Assembly: GCA_033782935.1 (NCBI GenBank)
Contig: JAWQEG010000084.1
Location: 124,001-188,000, forward strand
Origin: Petrolisthes cinctipes
Lineage: Eukaryota; Arthropoda; Malacostraca; Decapoda; Porcellanidae
DNA: 64,000 nt
Direction of reading: 5' to 3'
The notes beneath the pieces are model-generated. The model saw only the letters and a program-made list of their open reading frames with translations, ran no database searches and was not told where the DNA came from. Of the stretch, positions 47,838 through 60,565 are shown one piece after another (within the stretch, counting starts at the first letter, position 1; every line of letters starts with the position of its first letter). The translations under genes and the position numbers were made by a program.

Positions 47838-50800
47838 GTGTTAGAGTATTTTCAAAATACATGCTCAAAACATACTGAAAATCGATCTTTTAGGTGCACA
47901 AAAGTCGATATGTGCATGCATCTTCAGTACCCGTTTATATCTCAAATTCAGGCTCAAAACACCCGAAAATTCGATATTTTGGGGTCCCAGAAGCAATCTG
48001 TACATGCCTACTCAGTGTTAGAGTATTTTCAAAAATACAGGCCCAAAACATGCTGAAAATCGATATTTTAGATGCCCAAAGTCAATATGTGCATGTATCT
48101 TCTGTACCCGTTTATATCTCAAATTCAGGCTCAAAACACCCGAAAATTCAATATTTTGGGGTCCCAGAAGCAATCTGTACATGCCTACACAGTGCTAGAA
48201 TATTTTCAAAATATAGGCTAAAAACATGCTAAAAATCGACATTTTAGGTGCCAAAAAATCGATATCTCAAATTCAGTCCCAAAACACCCGAAAATTCGAT
48301 ATTTAGAGGTCCCAGAAGGTATCTGTACATGCCTACTCCTTGTTATAGTATTTTAAAAATACAGGCCAAAAACATACTGAAAATCGATCTTTTAGGTGCC
48401 CAAAAGTCAATATGTGCATGCATCTTCTGTACCCGTTTATATCTCAAATTCTGGCCCTAAACACCCGAAAATTCGATATTTTGGGGTCCCAGAAGCGATC
48501 TGTACATGCCTACTCCGTGTTAGAGTATTTTCAAAATTCAGGCCCAAAACATGCTAAAAATCGATATTTTTGGTGCCCAAAGTCAATATGTGCATGTATC
48601 TTCTGTACCCGTTTATATCTCAAATTCAGGCTCAAAACACCCGAAAATTCAATATTTTGGGGTCCCAGAAGCAATCTGTACATGCCTACACAGTGCTAGA
48701 ATATTTTCAAAATATAGGCTAAAAACATGCTAAAAATCGACATTTTAGGTGCCAAAAAATCGATATCTCAAATTCAGTCCCAAAACACCCAAAAATTCGA
48801 TATTTAGAGGTCCCAGAAGGTATCTGTACATGCCTACTCCGTGTTAGAGTATTTTCAAAATACAGGCCAAAAACATACTGAAAATCGATCTTTTAGGTGC
48901 CCAAAAGTCGATATGTGCATGCATCTTCTATACCCGTTTATATCTCTAATTCTGGCCCTAAACACCCGAAAATTCAATATTTTGGGGTCCCAGAAGCAAT
49001 CTGTACATGCCTACTCCGTGTTAGAGTATTTTCAAAATTTAGGCCCAAAACATGCTGAAAATCGATATTTTTGGTGCCCAAAGTCAATATGTGCATGTAT
49101 CTTCTGTACCCGTTTATATCTCAAATTCAGGCTCAAAACACCCGAAAATTCAATATTTTGGGGTCCCAGAAGCAATCTGTACATGCCTACTCAGTGCTAG
49201 AATATTTTCAAAATATAGGCTAAAAACATGCTAAAAATCGATCTTTTAGGTGCCAAAAAGTCGATATCTCAAATTCAGTCCCAAAACACCCGAAAATTTG
49301 ATATTTAGGGGTCCCAGAAGCGATCTGTACATGCCTACTCCGTGTTAGAGTATTTTCAAAATACATGCTCAAAACATACTGAAAATCGATCTTATAGGTG
49401 CACAAAAGTCGATATGTGCATGCATCTTCAGTACCCGTTTATATCTCAAATTCAGGTTTAAAACACCCGAAAATTCAATATTTTGGGGTTCCAGAAGCAA
49501 TCTGTACATGCCTACTCAGTGTTAGAGTATTTTCAAAATACAGGCCCAAAAAATGCTGAAAATCGATATTTTAGATGCCCAAAGTCAATATGTGCATGTA
49601 TCTTCTGTACCCGTTTATATCTCAAATTCAGGCTCAAAACACCCGAAAATTCAATATTTTGGGGTCCCAGAAGCAATCTGTACATGCCTACACAGTGCTA
49701 GAATATTTTCAAAATATAGGCTAAAAACATGCTAAAAATCGACATTTTAGGTGCCAAAAAATCGATATCTCAAATTCAGTCCCAAAACACCCGAAAATTC
49801 GATATTTAGAGGTCCCAGAAGGTATCTGTACATGCCTACTCCTTGTTATAGTATTTTCAAAATACAGGCCAAAAACATACTGAAAATCGATATTTTAGGT
49901 GCCCAAAAGTCGATATGTGCATGCATCTTCTGTACCCGTTTATATCTCAAATTCTGGCCCAAAACACCCGAAAATTCGATATTTTGGGGTCCCAGAAGCG
50001 ATCTGTACATGCCTACTCCGTGTTAGAGTATTTTCAAAATTCAGGCCCAAAACATGCTGAAAATCGATATTTTTGGTGCCCAAAGTCAATATGTGCATGT
50101 ATTTTCTGTACCCGTTTATATCTCAAATTCAGGCTCAAAACACCCGAAAATTCAATATTTTGGGGTCCCAGAAGCAAACTGTACAGTGCTAGAATATTTT
50201 CAAAATATAGGCTAAAAACATGCTAAAAATCGATCTTTTAGGTGCCAAAAAGTCGATATCTCAAATTCAGTCCCAAAACACCCGAAAATTCGATTTTTAG
50301 GGGTCCCAGAAGCGATCTGTACATGCCTACTCCGTGTTAGAGTATTTTCAAAATACATACTCAAAACATACTGAAAATCGATCTTTTAGGTGCACAAAAG
50401 TCGATATGTGCATGCATCTTCAGTACCCGTTTACATCTCAAATTCAGGCTCAAAAAACCCGAAAATTCAATATTTTGGGGTTCCAGAAGCGATCTGTACA
50501 TGCCTACTCAGTGTTAGAGTATTGTTTAAATACAGGCCGAAAACATGCTGAAAATCGATATTTTAGATGCCCAAAATCAATATGTGCATTTATCTTCTGT
50601 ACCCGTTTATATCTCAAATTCAGGCTCAAAATACCCGAAAATTCAATATTTTGGGGTCCCAGAAGCGATCTGTTAGAGTATTTTCAAAATACATGCTCAA
50701 AACATACTGAAAATCGATCTTTCAGGTGCACAAAAGTCGATATGTGCATGCATCTTCTGTACCCGTTTATATCTCAAATTCTGGCTCAAATCACCCGAAA

Positions 50801-51826
50801 ATTCAATATTTTCGGGTCCCAGAAGCAATCTGTACAGTGCTAGAATATTTTCATGCTAAAAATCGATCTTTTAGGTGCCAAAAAGTCGATATCTCAAATT
50901 CAGTCCCAAAACACCCGAAAATTCGATATTTAGGAGTCCCAGAAGCGATCTGCACATGCCTACTCCGTGTTAGAGTATTTTCAAAATACAGGCCCAAAAC
51001 ATGCTGAAAATCGATATTTTAGATGCCCAAAGTCAATATGTGCATGTATCTTCTGTACCCGTTTATATCTCAAATTCAGGCTCAAAACATCCGAAAATTC
51101 AATATTTTGGGGTCCCAGAAGCAATCTGTACATGCCTACACAGTGCTAGAATATTTTCAAAATATAGGCTAAAAACATGCTAAAAATCGACATTTTAGGT
51201 GCCAAAAAGTCGATATCTCAAATTCAGTCCCAAAACACCCTAAAATTCGATATTTAGAGGTCCCAGAAGGTATCTGTACATGCCTACTCCGTATTAGAGT
51301 ATTTTCAAAATACCGGCCAAAAACATACTGAAAATCGATCTTTTAGGTGCCCAAAAGTCGATATGTGCATGCATCTTCTATACCCGTTTATATCTCTAAT
51401 TCTGGCCCTAAACACCCGAAAATTCGATATTTTGGGGTCCCAGAAGCAATCTGTACATGCCTACTCCGTGTTAGAGTATTTTCAAAATTCAGGCCCAAAA
51501 CATGCTGAAAATCGATATTTTTGGTGCCCAAAGTCAATATGTGCATGTATCTTCTGTACCCGTTTATATCTCAAATTCAGGCTCAAAACAGCCGAAAATT
51601 CAATATTTTGGGGTCCCAGAAGCAATCTGTACAGTGCTAGAATATTTTCAAAATATAGGCTAAAAACATGCTAAAAATCGATCTTTTAGGTGCCAAAAAG
51701 TCAATCTCTAATTCAGTCCCAAAACACCCGAAAATTCTATATTTAGGGGTCCCAGAAGCGATCTGCACATGCCTACTCCGTGTTAGAGTATTTTCAAAAT
51801 ACATGCTCAAAACATACTGAAAATCG
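47737..51826 (+). repeat. 4,090-bp tandem duplication, copy 1
   Basis: Monomers from 47838 to 51779 reappear at +4,090 bp. Comparing by eye I noticed eight substitutions: 48355, 49552, 49921, 50178, 50211, 50359, 50719 and 50813, which is about 99.8% identity. The copy contains two E* monomers, a C'' (50511), a ctgttag B (50670), a 130-bp G (50837) and a 146-bp G (51634). Confidence 0.9.
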
Positions 51827-51927
51827 ATCTTTTAGGTGCCAAAAAGTCGATATCTCAAATTCAGTCCCAAAACACCCGAAAATTCGATATTTAGGGGTCC
51901 CAGAAGCGATCTGTACATGCCTACTCC
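51780..51927 (+). repeat. B/G hybrid monomer at the 4,090-bp duplication junction
   Basis: The left side is B (acatgctcaaaacatactg, aaatcgatc) and the right side is G (gtgccaaaaagtcgatatctc). B-specific sequence ends at 51826 and G-specific sequence starts at 51840, so the exchange falls in the 13 shared bases 51827-51839. Its parents are still present: a G' at 47690 and a B at 55870. Confidence 0.92.
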
Positions 51928-54900
51928 GTGTTAGAGTATTTTCAAAATACATGCTCAAAACATACTGAAAATCGATCTTTTAGGTGCACAAAAGTCGATA
52001 TGTGCATGCATCTTCAGTACCCGTTTATATCTCAAATTCAGGCTCAAAACACCCGAAAATTCGATATTTTGGGGTCCCAGAAGCAATCTGTACATGCCTA
52101 CTCAGTGTTAGAGTATTTTCAAAAATACAGGCCCAAAACATGCTGAAAATCGATATTTTAGATGCCCAAAGTCAATATGTGCATGTATCTTCTGTACCCG
52201 TTTATATCTCAAATTCAGGCTCAAAACACCCGAAAATTCAATATTTTGGGGTCCCAGAAGCAATCTGTACATGCCTACACAGTGCTAGAATATTTTCAAA
52301 ATATAGGCTAAAAACATGCTAAAAATCGACATTTTAGGTGCCAAAAAATCGATATCTCAAATTCAGTCCCAAAACACCCGAAAATTCGATATTTAGAGGT
52401 CCCAGAAGGTATCTGTACATGCCTACTCCTTGTTATAGTATTTTCAAAATACAGGCCAAAAACATACTGAAAATCGATCTTTTAGGTGCCCAAAAGTCAA
52501 TATGTGCATGCATCTTCTGTACCCGTTTATATCTCAAATTCTGGCCCTAAACACCCGAAAATTCGATATTTTGGGGTCCCAGAAGCGATCTGTACATGCC
52601 TACTCCGTGTTAGAGTATTTTCAAAATTCAGGCCCAAAACATGCTAAAAATCGATATTTTTGGTGCCCAAAGTCAATATGTGCATGTATCTTCTGTACCC
52701 GTTTATATCTCAAATTCAGGCTCAAAACACCCGAAAATTCAATATTTTGGGGTCCCAGAAGCAATCTGTACATGCCTACACAGTGCTAGAATATTTTCAA
52801 AATATAGGCTAAAAACATGCTAAAAATCGACATTTTAGGTGCCAAAAAATCGATATCTCAAATTCAGTCCCAAAACACCCAAAAATTCGATATTTAGAGG
52901 TCCCAGAAGGTATCTGTACATGCCTACTCCGTGTTAGAGTATTTTCAAAATACAGGCCAAAAACATACTGAAAATCGATCTTTTAGGTGCCCAAAAGTCG
53001 ATATGTGCATGCATCTTCTATACCCGTTTATATCTCTAATTCTGGCCCTAAACACCCGAAAATTCAATATTTTGGGGTCCCAGAAGCAATCTGTACATGC
53101 CTACTCCGTGTTAGAGTATTTTCAAAATTTAGGCCCAAAACATGCTGAAAATCGATATTTTTGGTGCCCAAAGTCAATATGTGCATGTATCTTCTGTACC
53201 CGTTTATATCTCAAATTCAGGCTCAAAACACCCGAAAATTCAATATTTTGGGGTCCCAGAAGCAATCTGTACATGCCTACTCAGTGCTAGAATATTTTCA
53301 AAATATAGGCTAAAAACATGCTAAAAATCGATCTTTTAGGTGCCAAAAAGTCGATATCTCAAATTCAGTCCCAAAACACCCGAAAATTTGATATTTAGGG
53401 GTCCCAGAAGCGATCTGTACATGCCTACTCCGTGTTAGAGTATTTTCAAAATACATGCTCAAAACATACTGAAAATCGATCTTATAGGTGCACAAAAGTC
53501 GATATGTGCATGCATCTTCAGTACCCGTTTATATCTCAAATTCAGGTTTAAAACACCCGAAAATTCAATATTTTGGGGTTCCAGAAGCAATCTGTACATG
53601 CCTACTCAGTGTTAGAGTATTTTCAAAATACAGGCCCAAAACATGCTGAAAATCGATATTTTAGATGCCCAAAGTCAATATGTGCATGTATCTTCTGTAC
53701 CCGTTTATATCTCAAATTCAGGCTCAAAACACCCGAAAATTCAATATTTTGGGGTCCCAGAAGCAATCTGTACATGCCTACACAGTGCTAGAATATTTTC
53801 AAAATATAGGCTAAAAACATGCTAAAAATCGACATTTTAGGTGCCAAAAAATCGATATCTCAAATTCAGTCCCAAAACACCCGAAAATTCGATATTTAGA
53901 GGTCCCAGAAGGTATCTGTACATGCCTACTCCTTGTTATAGTATTTTCAAAATACAGGCCAAAAACATACTGAAAATCGATATTTTAGGTGCCCAAAAGT
54001 CGATATGTGCTTGCATCTTCTGTACCCGTTTATATCTCAAATTCTGGCCCAAAACACCCGAAAATTCGATATTTTGGGGTCCCAGAAGCGATCTGTACAT
54101 GCCTACTCCGTGTTAGAGTATTTTCAAAATTCAGGCCCAAAACATGCTGAAAATCGATATTTTTGGTGCCCAAAGTCAATATGTGCATGTATTTTCTGTA
54201 CCCGTTTATATCTCAAATTCAGGCTCAAAACACCCGAAAATTCAATATTTTGGGGTCCCAGAAGCAATCTGTACAGTGCTAGAATATTTTCAAAATATAG
54301 TCTAAAAACATGCTAAAAATCGATCTTTTAGGTGCCAAAAAGTCGATATCTCAAATTCAGTCCCAAAACACCCGAAAATTCGATTTTTAGGGGTCCCAGA
54401 AGCGATCTGTACATGCCTACTCCGTGTTAGAGTATTTTCAAAATACATGCTCAAAACATACTGAAAATCGATCTTTTAGGTGCACAAAAGTCGATATGTG
54501 CATGCATCTTCAGTACCCGTTTACATCTCAAATTCAGGCTCAAAAAACCCGAAAATTCAATATTTTGGGGTTCCAGAAGCGATCTGTACATGCCTACTCA
54601 GTGTTAGAGTATTGTTTAAATACAGGCCGAAAACATGCTGAAAATCGATATTTTAGATGCCCAAAATCAATATGTGCATTTATCTTCTGTACCCGTTTAT
54701 ATCTCAAATTCAGGCTCAAAATACCCGAAAATTCAATATTTTGGGGTCCCAGAAGCGATCTGTTAGAGTATTTTCAAAATACATGCTCAAAACATACTGA
54801 AAATCGATGTTTCAGGTGCACAAAAGTCGATATGTGCATGCATCTTCTGTACCCGTTTATATCTCAAATTCTGGCTCAAATCACCCGAAAATTCAATATT

Positions 54901-55916
54901 TTGGGGTCCCAGAAGCAATCTGTACAGTGCTAGAATATTTTCATGCTAAAAATCGATCTTTTAGGTGCCAAAAAGTCGATATCTCAAATTCAGTCCCAAA
55001 ACACCCGAAAATTCGATATTTAGGAGTCCCAGAAGCGATCTGCACATGCCTACTCCGTGTTAGAGTATTTTCAAAATACAGGCCCAAAACATGCTGAAAA
55101 TCGATATTTTAGATGCCCAAAGTCAATATGTGCATGTATCTTCTGTACCCGTTTATATCTCAAATTCAGGCTCAAAACATCCGAAAATTCAATATTTTGG
55201 GGTCCCAGAAGCAATCTGTACATGCCTACACAGTGCTAGAATATTTTCAAAATATAGGCTAAAAACATGCTAAAAATCGACATTTTAGGTGCCAAAAAGT
55301 CGATATCTCAAATTCAGTCCCAAAACACCCTAAAATTCGATATTTAGAGGTCCCAGAAGGTATCTGTACATGCCTACTCCGTATTAGAGTATTTTCAAAA
55401 TACCGGCCAAAAACATACTGAAAATCGATCTTTTAGGTGCCCAAAAGTCGATATGTGCATGCATCTTCTATACCCGTTTATATCTCTAATTCTGGCCCTA
55501 AACACCCGAAAATTCGATATTTTGGGGTCCCAGAAGCAATCTGTACATGCCTACTCCGTGTTAGAGTATTTTCAAAATTCAGGCCCAAAACATGCTGAAA
55601 ATCGATATTTTTGGTGCCCAAAGTCAATATGTGCATGTATCTTCTGTACCCGTTTATATCTCAAATTCAGGCTCAAAACAGCCGAAAATTCAATATTTTG
55701 GGGTCCCAGAAGCAATCTGTACAGTGCTAGAATATTTTCAAAATATAGGCTAAAAACATGCTAAAAATCGATCTTTTAGGTGCCAAAAAGTCAATCTCTA
55801 ATTCAGTCCCAAAACACCCGAAAATTCTATATTTAGGGGTCCCAGAAGCGATCTGCACATGCCTACTCCGTGTTAGAGTATTTTCAAAATACATGCTCAA
55901 AACATACTGAAAATCG
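51827..55916 (+). repeat. 4,090-bp tandem duplication, copy 2
   Basis: This repeats copy 1 monomer for monomer (52338, 52931, 53573, 54424, 55057 and 55453 correspond to 48248, 48841, 49483, 50334, 50967 and 51363). Beyond the right end the B at 55870 continues normally, as expected for the unexchanged parent. Confidence 0.9.
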
Positions 55917-57048
55917 ATCTTTTAGGTGCACAAAAGTCGATATGTGCATGTATCTTCTGTACCCGTTTATATCTCAAATTCAGGCTCAAAACACCCAAAA
56001 ATTCAATATTTTGGGGTCCCAGAAGCAATCTGTACATGCCTACACAGTGCTAGAATATTTTCAAAATATAGGCTAAAAACATGCTAAAAATCGACATTTT
56101 AGTTGCCAAAAAATCGATATATCAAATTCAGTCCCAAAACACCCGAAAATTCGATATTTAGAGGTCCCAGAAGGTATCTGTACATGCCTACTCCGTGTTA
56201 GAGTATTTTCAAAATACAGGCCAAAAACATACTGAAAATCGATCTTTTAGGTGCCCAAAAGTCGATATGTGCATGCATCTTCTATACCCGTTTATATCTC
56301 TAATTCTGGCCCTAAATACCCGAAAATTCGATATTTTGGGGTCCCAGAAGCAATCTGTACATGCCTACTCCGTGTTAGAGTATTTTCAAAATTCAGGCCC
56401 AAAACATGCTGAAAATCGATATTTTTGGTGCCCAAAGTCAATATGTGCATGTATCTTCTGTACCCGTTTATGTCTCAAATTCAGGCTCAAAACACCCAAA
56501 AATTCAATATTTTGGGGTCCCAGAAGCAATCTGTACATGCCTACTCAGTGCTAGAATATTTTCAAAATATAGGCTAAAAACATGCTAAAAATCGATCTTT
56601 TAGGTGCCAAAAAGTCGATATCTCAAATTCAGTCCCAAAACACCCGAAAATTCGATATTTAGGGGTCCCAGAAGCGATCTGTACATGCCTACTCCGTGTT
56701 AGAGTATTTTCAAAATACATGCTCAAAACATACTGAAAATCGATCTTTTAGGTGCACAAAAGTCGATATGTGCATGCATCTTCAGTACCCGTTTATATCT
56801 CAAATTCAGGCTCAAAACACCCGAAAATTCAATATTTTGGGGTCCCAGAAGCAATCTGTACATGCCTACTCAGTGTTAGAGTATTTTCAAAATACAGGCC
56901 CAAAACATGCTGAAAATCGATATTTTAGATGCCCAAAGTCAATATGTGCATGAATCTTCTGTACCCGTTTATATCTCAAATTCAGGCTCAAACCACCCGA
57001 AAATTCAATATTTTGGGGTCCCAGAAGCAATCTGTACATGCCTACACA
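55870..57048 (+). repeat. Mosaic block B-D-E-F/C-G-B-C
   Basis: Starts are 55870, 56047, 56195, 56372, 56548, 56696 and 56873. B passes straight to D, with a C-type cctacaca end, so one long monomer is missing, as at 6132 and 37265. Confidence 0.78.
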
Positions 57049-57136
57049 GTGCTAGAATATTTTCAAAATTCAGGCTCAAAACACCCGAAAATTCAATATT
57101 TTGGGGTCCCAGAAGAAATCTGTACATGCCTACACA
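57049..57136 (+). repeat. 88-bp half monomer, copy 2
   Basis: A D-type head (gtgctagaatattttc) joins aaaattcaggctc and the rest of a second half. The length is exactly 88 bp and it carries cagaagaaatctg, like 40881-40968. The head differs between the two copies, so the head was exchanged after the half-unit loss. Confidence 0.88.
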
Positions 57137-59249
57137 GTGCTAGAATATTTTCAAAATATAGGCTAAAAACATGCTAAAAATCGACATTTTAGGTGCCAAA
57201 AAATCGATATCTCAAATTCAGTCCCAAAACACCCAAAAATTCGATATTTAGAGGTCCCAGAAGGTATCTGTACATACCTACTCCGTGTTAGAGTATTTTC
57301 AAAATACAGGCCAAATACATACTGAAAATCGATCTTTTGGTGCCCAAAAGTCGATATGTGCATGCATCTTCTGTCCCCGTTTATATCTCAAATTCTGGCC
57401 CTAAACACCCGAAAATTCAATATTTTGGGGTCCCAGAAGCGATCTGTACATGCCTACTCAGTGCTAGAATATTTTCAAAATATAGGCTAAAAACATGCTA
57501 AAAATCGATCTTTTAGGTGCCAAAAAGTCGATAACTGAAATTCAGTCCCAAAACACCCGAAAATTCGATATTTAGGGGTCCCAGAAGCGATCTGTACATG
57601 CCTACTCCGTGTTAGAGTATTTTCAAAATACATGCTCAAAACATACTGAAAATCGATCTTTTAGGTGCACAAAAGTCGATATGTGCATGCATCTTCAGTA
57701 CCCGTTTATATCTCAAATTCAAGCTCAAAACACCCGAAAATTCAATATTTTGGGGTCCCAGAAGCAATCTGTACATGCCTACTCAGTGTTAGAGTATTTT
57801 CAAAATACAGGCCCAAAACATGCTGAAAATCGATATTTTAGATGCCCAAAGTCAATATGTGCATGTATCTTCTGTACCCGTTTATATCACAAATTCAGGC
57901 TCAAAACACCCGAAAATTCGATATTTTGGGGTCCCAGAAGCAATCTGTACATGCCTACACAGTGCTAGAATATTTTCAAAATATAGGCTAAAAACATGCT
58001 AAAAATCGACATTTTAGGTGCCAAAAAATCGATATCTCAAATTCAGTCCCAAAACACCCGAAAATTCGATATTTAGAGGTCCCAGAAGGTATCTGTACAT
58101 GCCTACTCCGTGTTAGAGTATTTTCAAAATACAGGCCAAAATCATACTGAAAATCGATCTTTTAGGTGCCCAAAAGTCGATATGTGCATGCATCTTCTGT
58201 ACCCGTTTATATCTCAAATTCTGGCCCTAAACACCCGAAAATTCGATATTTTGGGGTCCCAGAAGCGATCTGTACATGCCTACTCCGTGTTAGCGTATTT
58301 TCAAAATTCAGGCCCAAAACATGCTGAAAATCGATATTTTTGGTGCCCAAAGTCAATTTGTGCATGTATCTTCTGTACACGTTTATATCTCAAATTCAGG
58401 CTCAAAACACCCGAAAATTCAATATTTTGGGGTCCCAGAAGCAATCTGTACAGTGCTAGAATATTTTCAAAATATAGGCTAAAAACATGCTAAAAATCGA
58501 TCTTTTATGTGCCAAAAAGTCGATATATCAAATTCAGTCCCAAAACACCCGAAAATTCGATATTTAGGGGTCCCAGAAGCGATCTGCACATGCCTACTCC
58601 GTGTTAGAGTATTTTCAAAATATATGCTAAAAACATACTGAAAATCGATCTTTTAGGTGCACAAAAGTCGATATGTGCATGCATTTCAGTACCCGTTTAC
58701 ATCTCAAATTCAGGCTCAAAACACCCGAAAATTCAATATTTTGAGGTCCCAGAAGCAATCTGTACATGCCTACACAGTGCTAGAATATTTTCAAAATATA
58801 GGCTAAAAACATGCTAAAAATCGACATTTTAGGTGCCAAAAAATCGATATCTCAAATTCAGTCCCAAAACACCCGAAAATTCGATATTTAGAGGTCCCAG
58901 AAGATATCTGTACATGCCTACTCCGTGTTAGAGTATTTTCAAAATACAGGCCAAAAACATACTGAAAATCGATCTTTTAGGTGCCCAAAAGTCGATATGT
59001 GCATGTATCTTCTGTACCCGTTTATATAACAAATTCAGGCTCAAAACACCCGAAAATTCAATATTTTGGGGTCCCAGAAGCAATCTGTACATGCCTACAC
59101 AGTGCTAGAATATTTTCAAAATATAGGCTAAAAACATGCTAAAAATCGACATTTTAGGTGCCAAAAAATCGATATCTCAAATTCAGTCCCAAAACACCCG
59201 AAAATTCGATATTTAGAGGTCCCAGAAGGTATCTGTACATGCCTACTCC
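57137..59249 (+). repeat. Block D-E-G, hexamer, and rearranged B-D-E/C-D
   Basis: Starts are 57137, 57285, 57461, then a 992-bp hexamer at 57609, then 58601, 58777, 58925 and 59102. The D-E-G part shares ctgtccccg and cgataactg with 40969-41441. Monomers from 58287 carry new variants (gttagcgtatttt, caatttgtgc, gcatgcatttcag) that continue to the right. Confidence 0.8.
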
Positions 59250-60565
59250 GTGTTAGAGTATTTTCAAAATACAGGCCAAAAACATACTGAAAATCGATCT
59301 TTTAGGTGCCCAAAAGTCGATATGTGCATGCATCTTCTGTACCCGTTTGTATCTCAAATTCTGGCCCTAAACACCCGAAAATTCGATATTTTGGGGTCCC
59401 AGAAGCGATCTGTACATGCCTACTCCGTGTTAGCGTATTTTCAAAATTCAGCCCCAAAACATGCTGAAAATCGATATTTTTGGTGCCCAAAGTCAATTTG
59501 TGCATGTATCTTCTGTACCCGTTTATATCTCAAATTCAGGCTCAAAACACCCGAAAATTAAATATTTTGGGGTCCCAGAAGCAATCTGTACAGTGCTAGA
59601 ATATTTTCAAAATATAGGCTAAAAACATGCTAAAAATCGATCTTTTAGGTGCCAAAAAGTCGATATATCAAATTCAGTCCCAAAACACCCGAAAATTTGA
59701 TATTTAGGGGTCCCAGAAGCGATCTGCACATGCCTACTCCGTGTTAGAGTATTTTCAAAATATATGCTAAAAACATACTGAAAATCGATCTTTTAGGTGC
59801 ACAAAAGTCGATATGTGCATGCATTTCAGTACCCGTTTATATCTCAAATTCAGGCTCAAAACACCCGAAAATTCAATATTTTGGGGTCCCAGAAGCAATC
59901 TGTACATGCCTACACAGTGCTAGAATATTTTCAAAATATAGGCTAAAAACATGCTAAAAATCGATCTTTTAGGTGCCAAAAAGTCGATATCTCAAATTCA
60001 GTCCCAAAACACCCGAAAATTCGATTTTTAGGGGTCCCAGAAGCGATCTGTACATGCCAACTCCGTGTTAGAGTATTTTCAAAATACTTGCTCAAAACAT
60101 ACTGAAAATCGATCTTTTAGGTGCACAAAAGTCGATATGTGCATGCATCTTCAGTACCCGTTTATATCTCAAATTCAGGCTCAAAACACCCGAAAATTCA
60201 ATATTTTGGGGTCCCAGAAGCAATCTGTACATGCCTACTCAGTGTTAGAGTATTTTCAAAATACAGGCCCAAAACATGCTGAAAATCGATATTTTAGATG
60301 CCCAAAGTCAATATGTGCATGTATCTTCTGTACCCGTTTATATCTCAAATTCAGGCTAAAAACACCCGAAAATTCAATATTTTGGGGTCCCAGAAGCAAT
60401 ATGTACATGCCTACACAGTGCTAGAATATTTTCAAAATATAGGCTAAAAACATGCTAAAAATCGACATTTTAGGTGCCAAAAAATCGATATCTCAAATTC
60501 AGTCCCAAAACACCCGAAAATTCGATATTTAGAGGTCCCAGAAGGTATCTGTACATGCCTACTCC
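59250..60565 (+). repeat. 1,316-bp 8-mer, copy 1 (E-F-G-B-G-B-C-D)
   Basis: Starts are 59250, 59427, 59593, 59741, 59917, 60065, 60242 and 60418. Private markers include cgtttgtatctc, gttagcgtatttt, cagccccaaaac, gaaaattaaat and a 176-bp B with gcatgcatttcag. Confidence 0.87.

Noticed and set aside
47737..55916. 4,090-bp duplication as a pure assembly duplication
   Set aside because: The copies differ at about eight positions and are joined through a hybrid monomer expected from real exchange. An assembly error cannot be fully excluded without reads.
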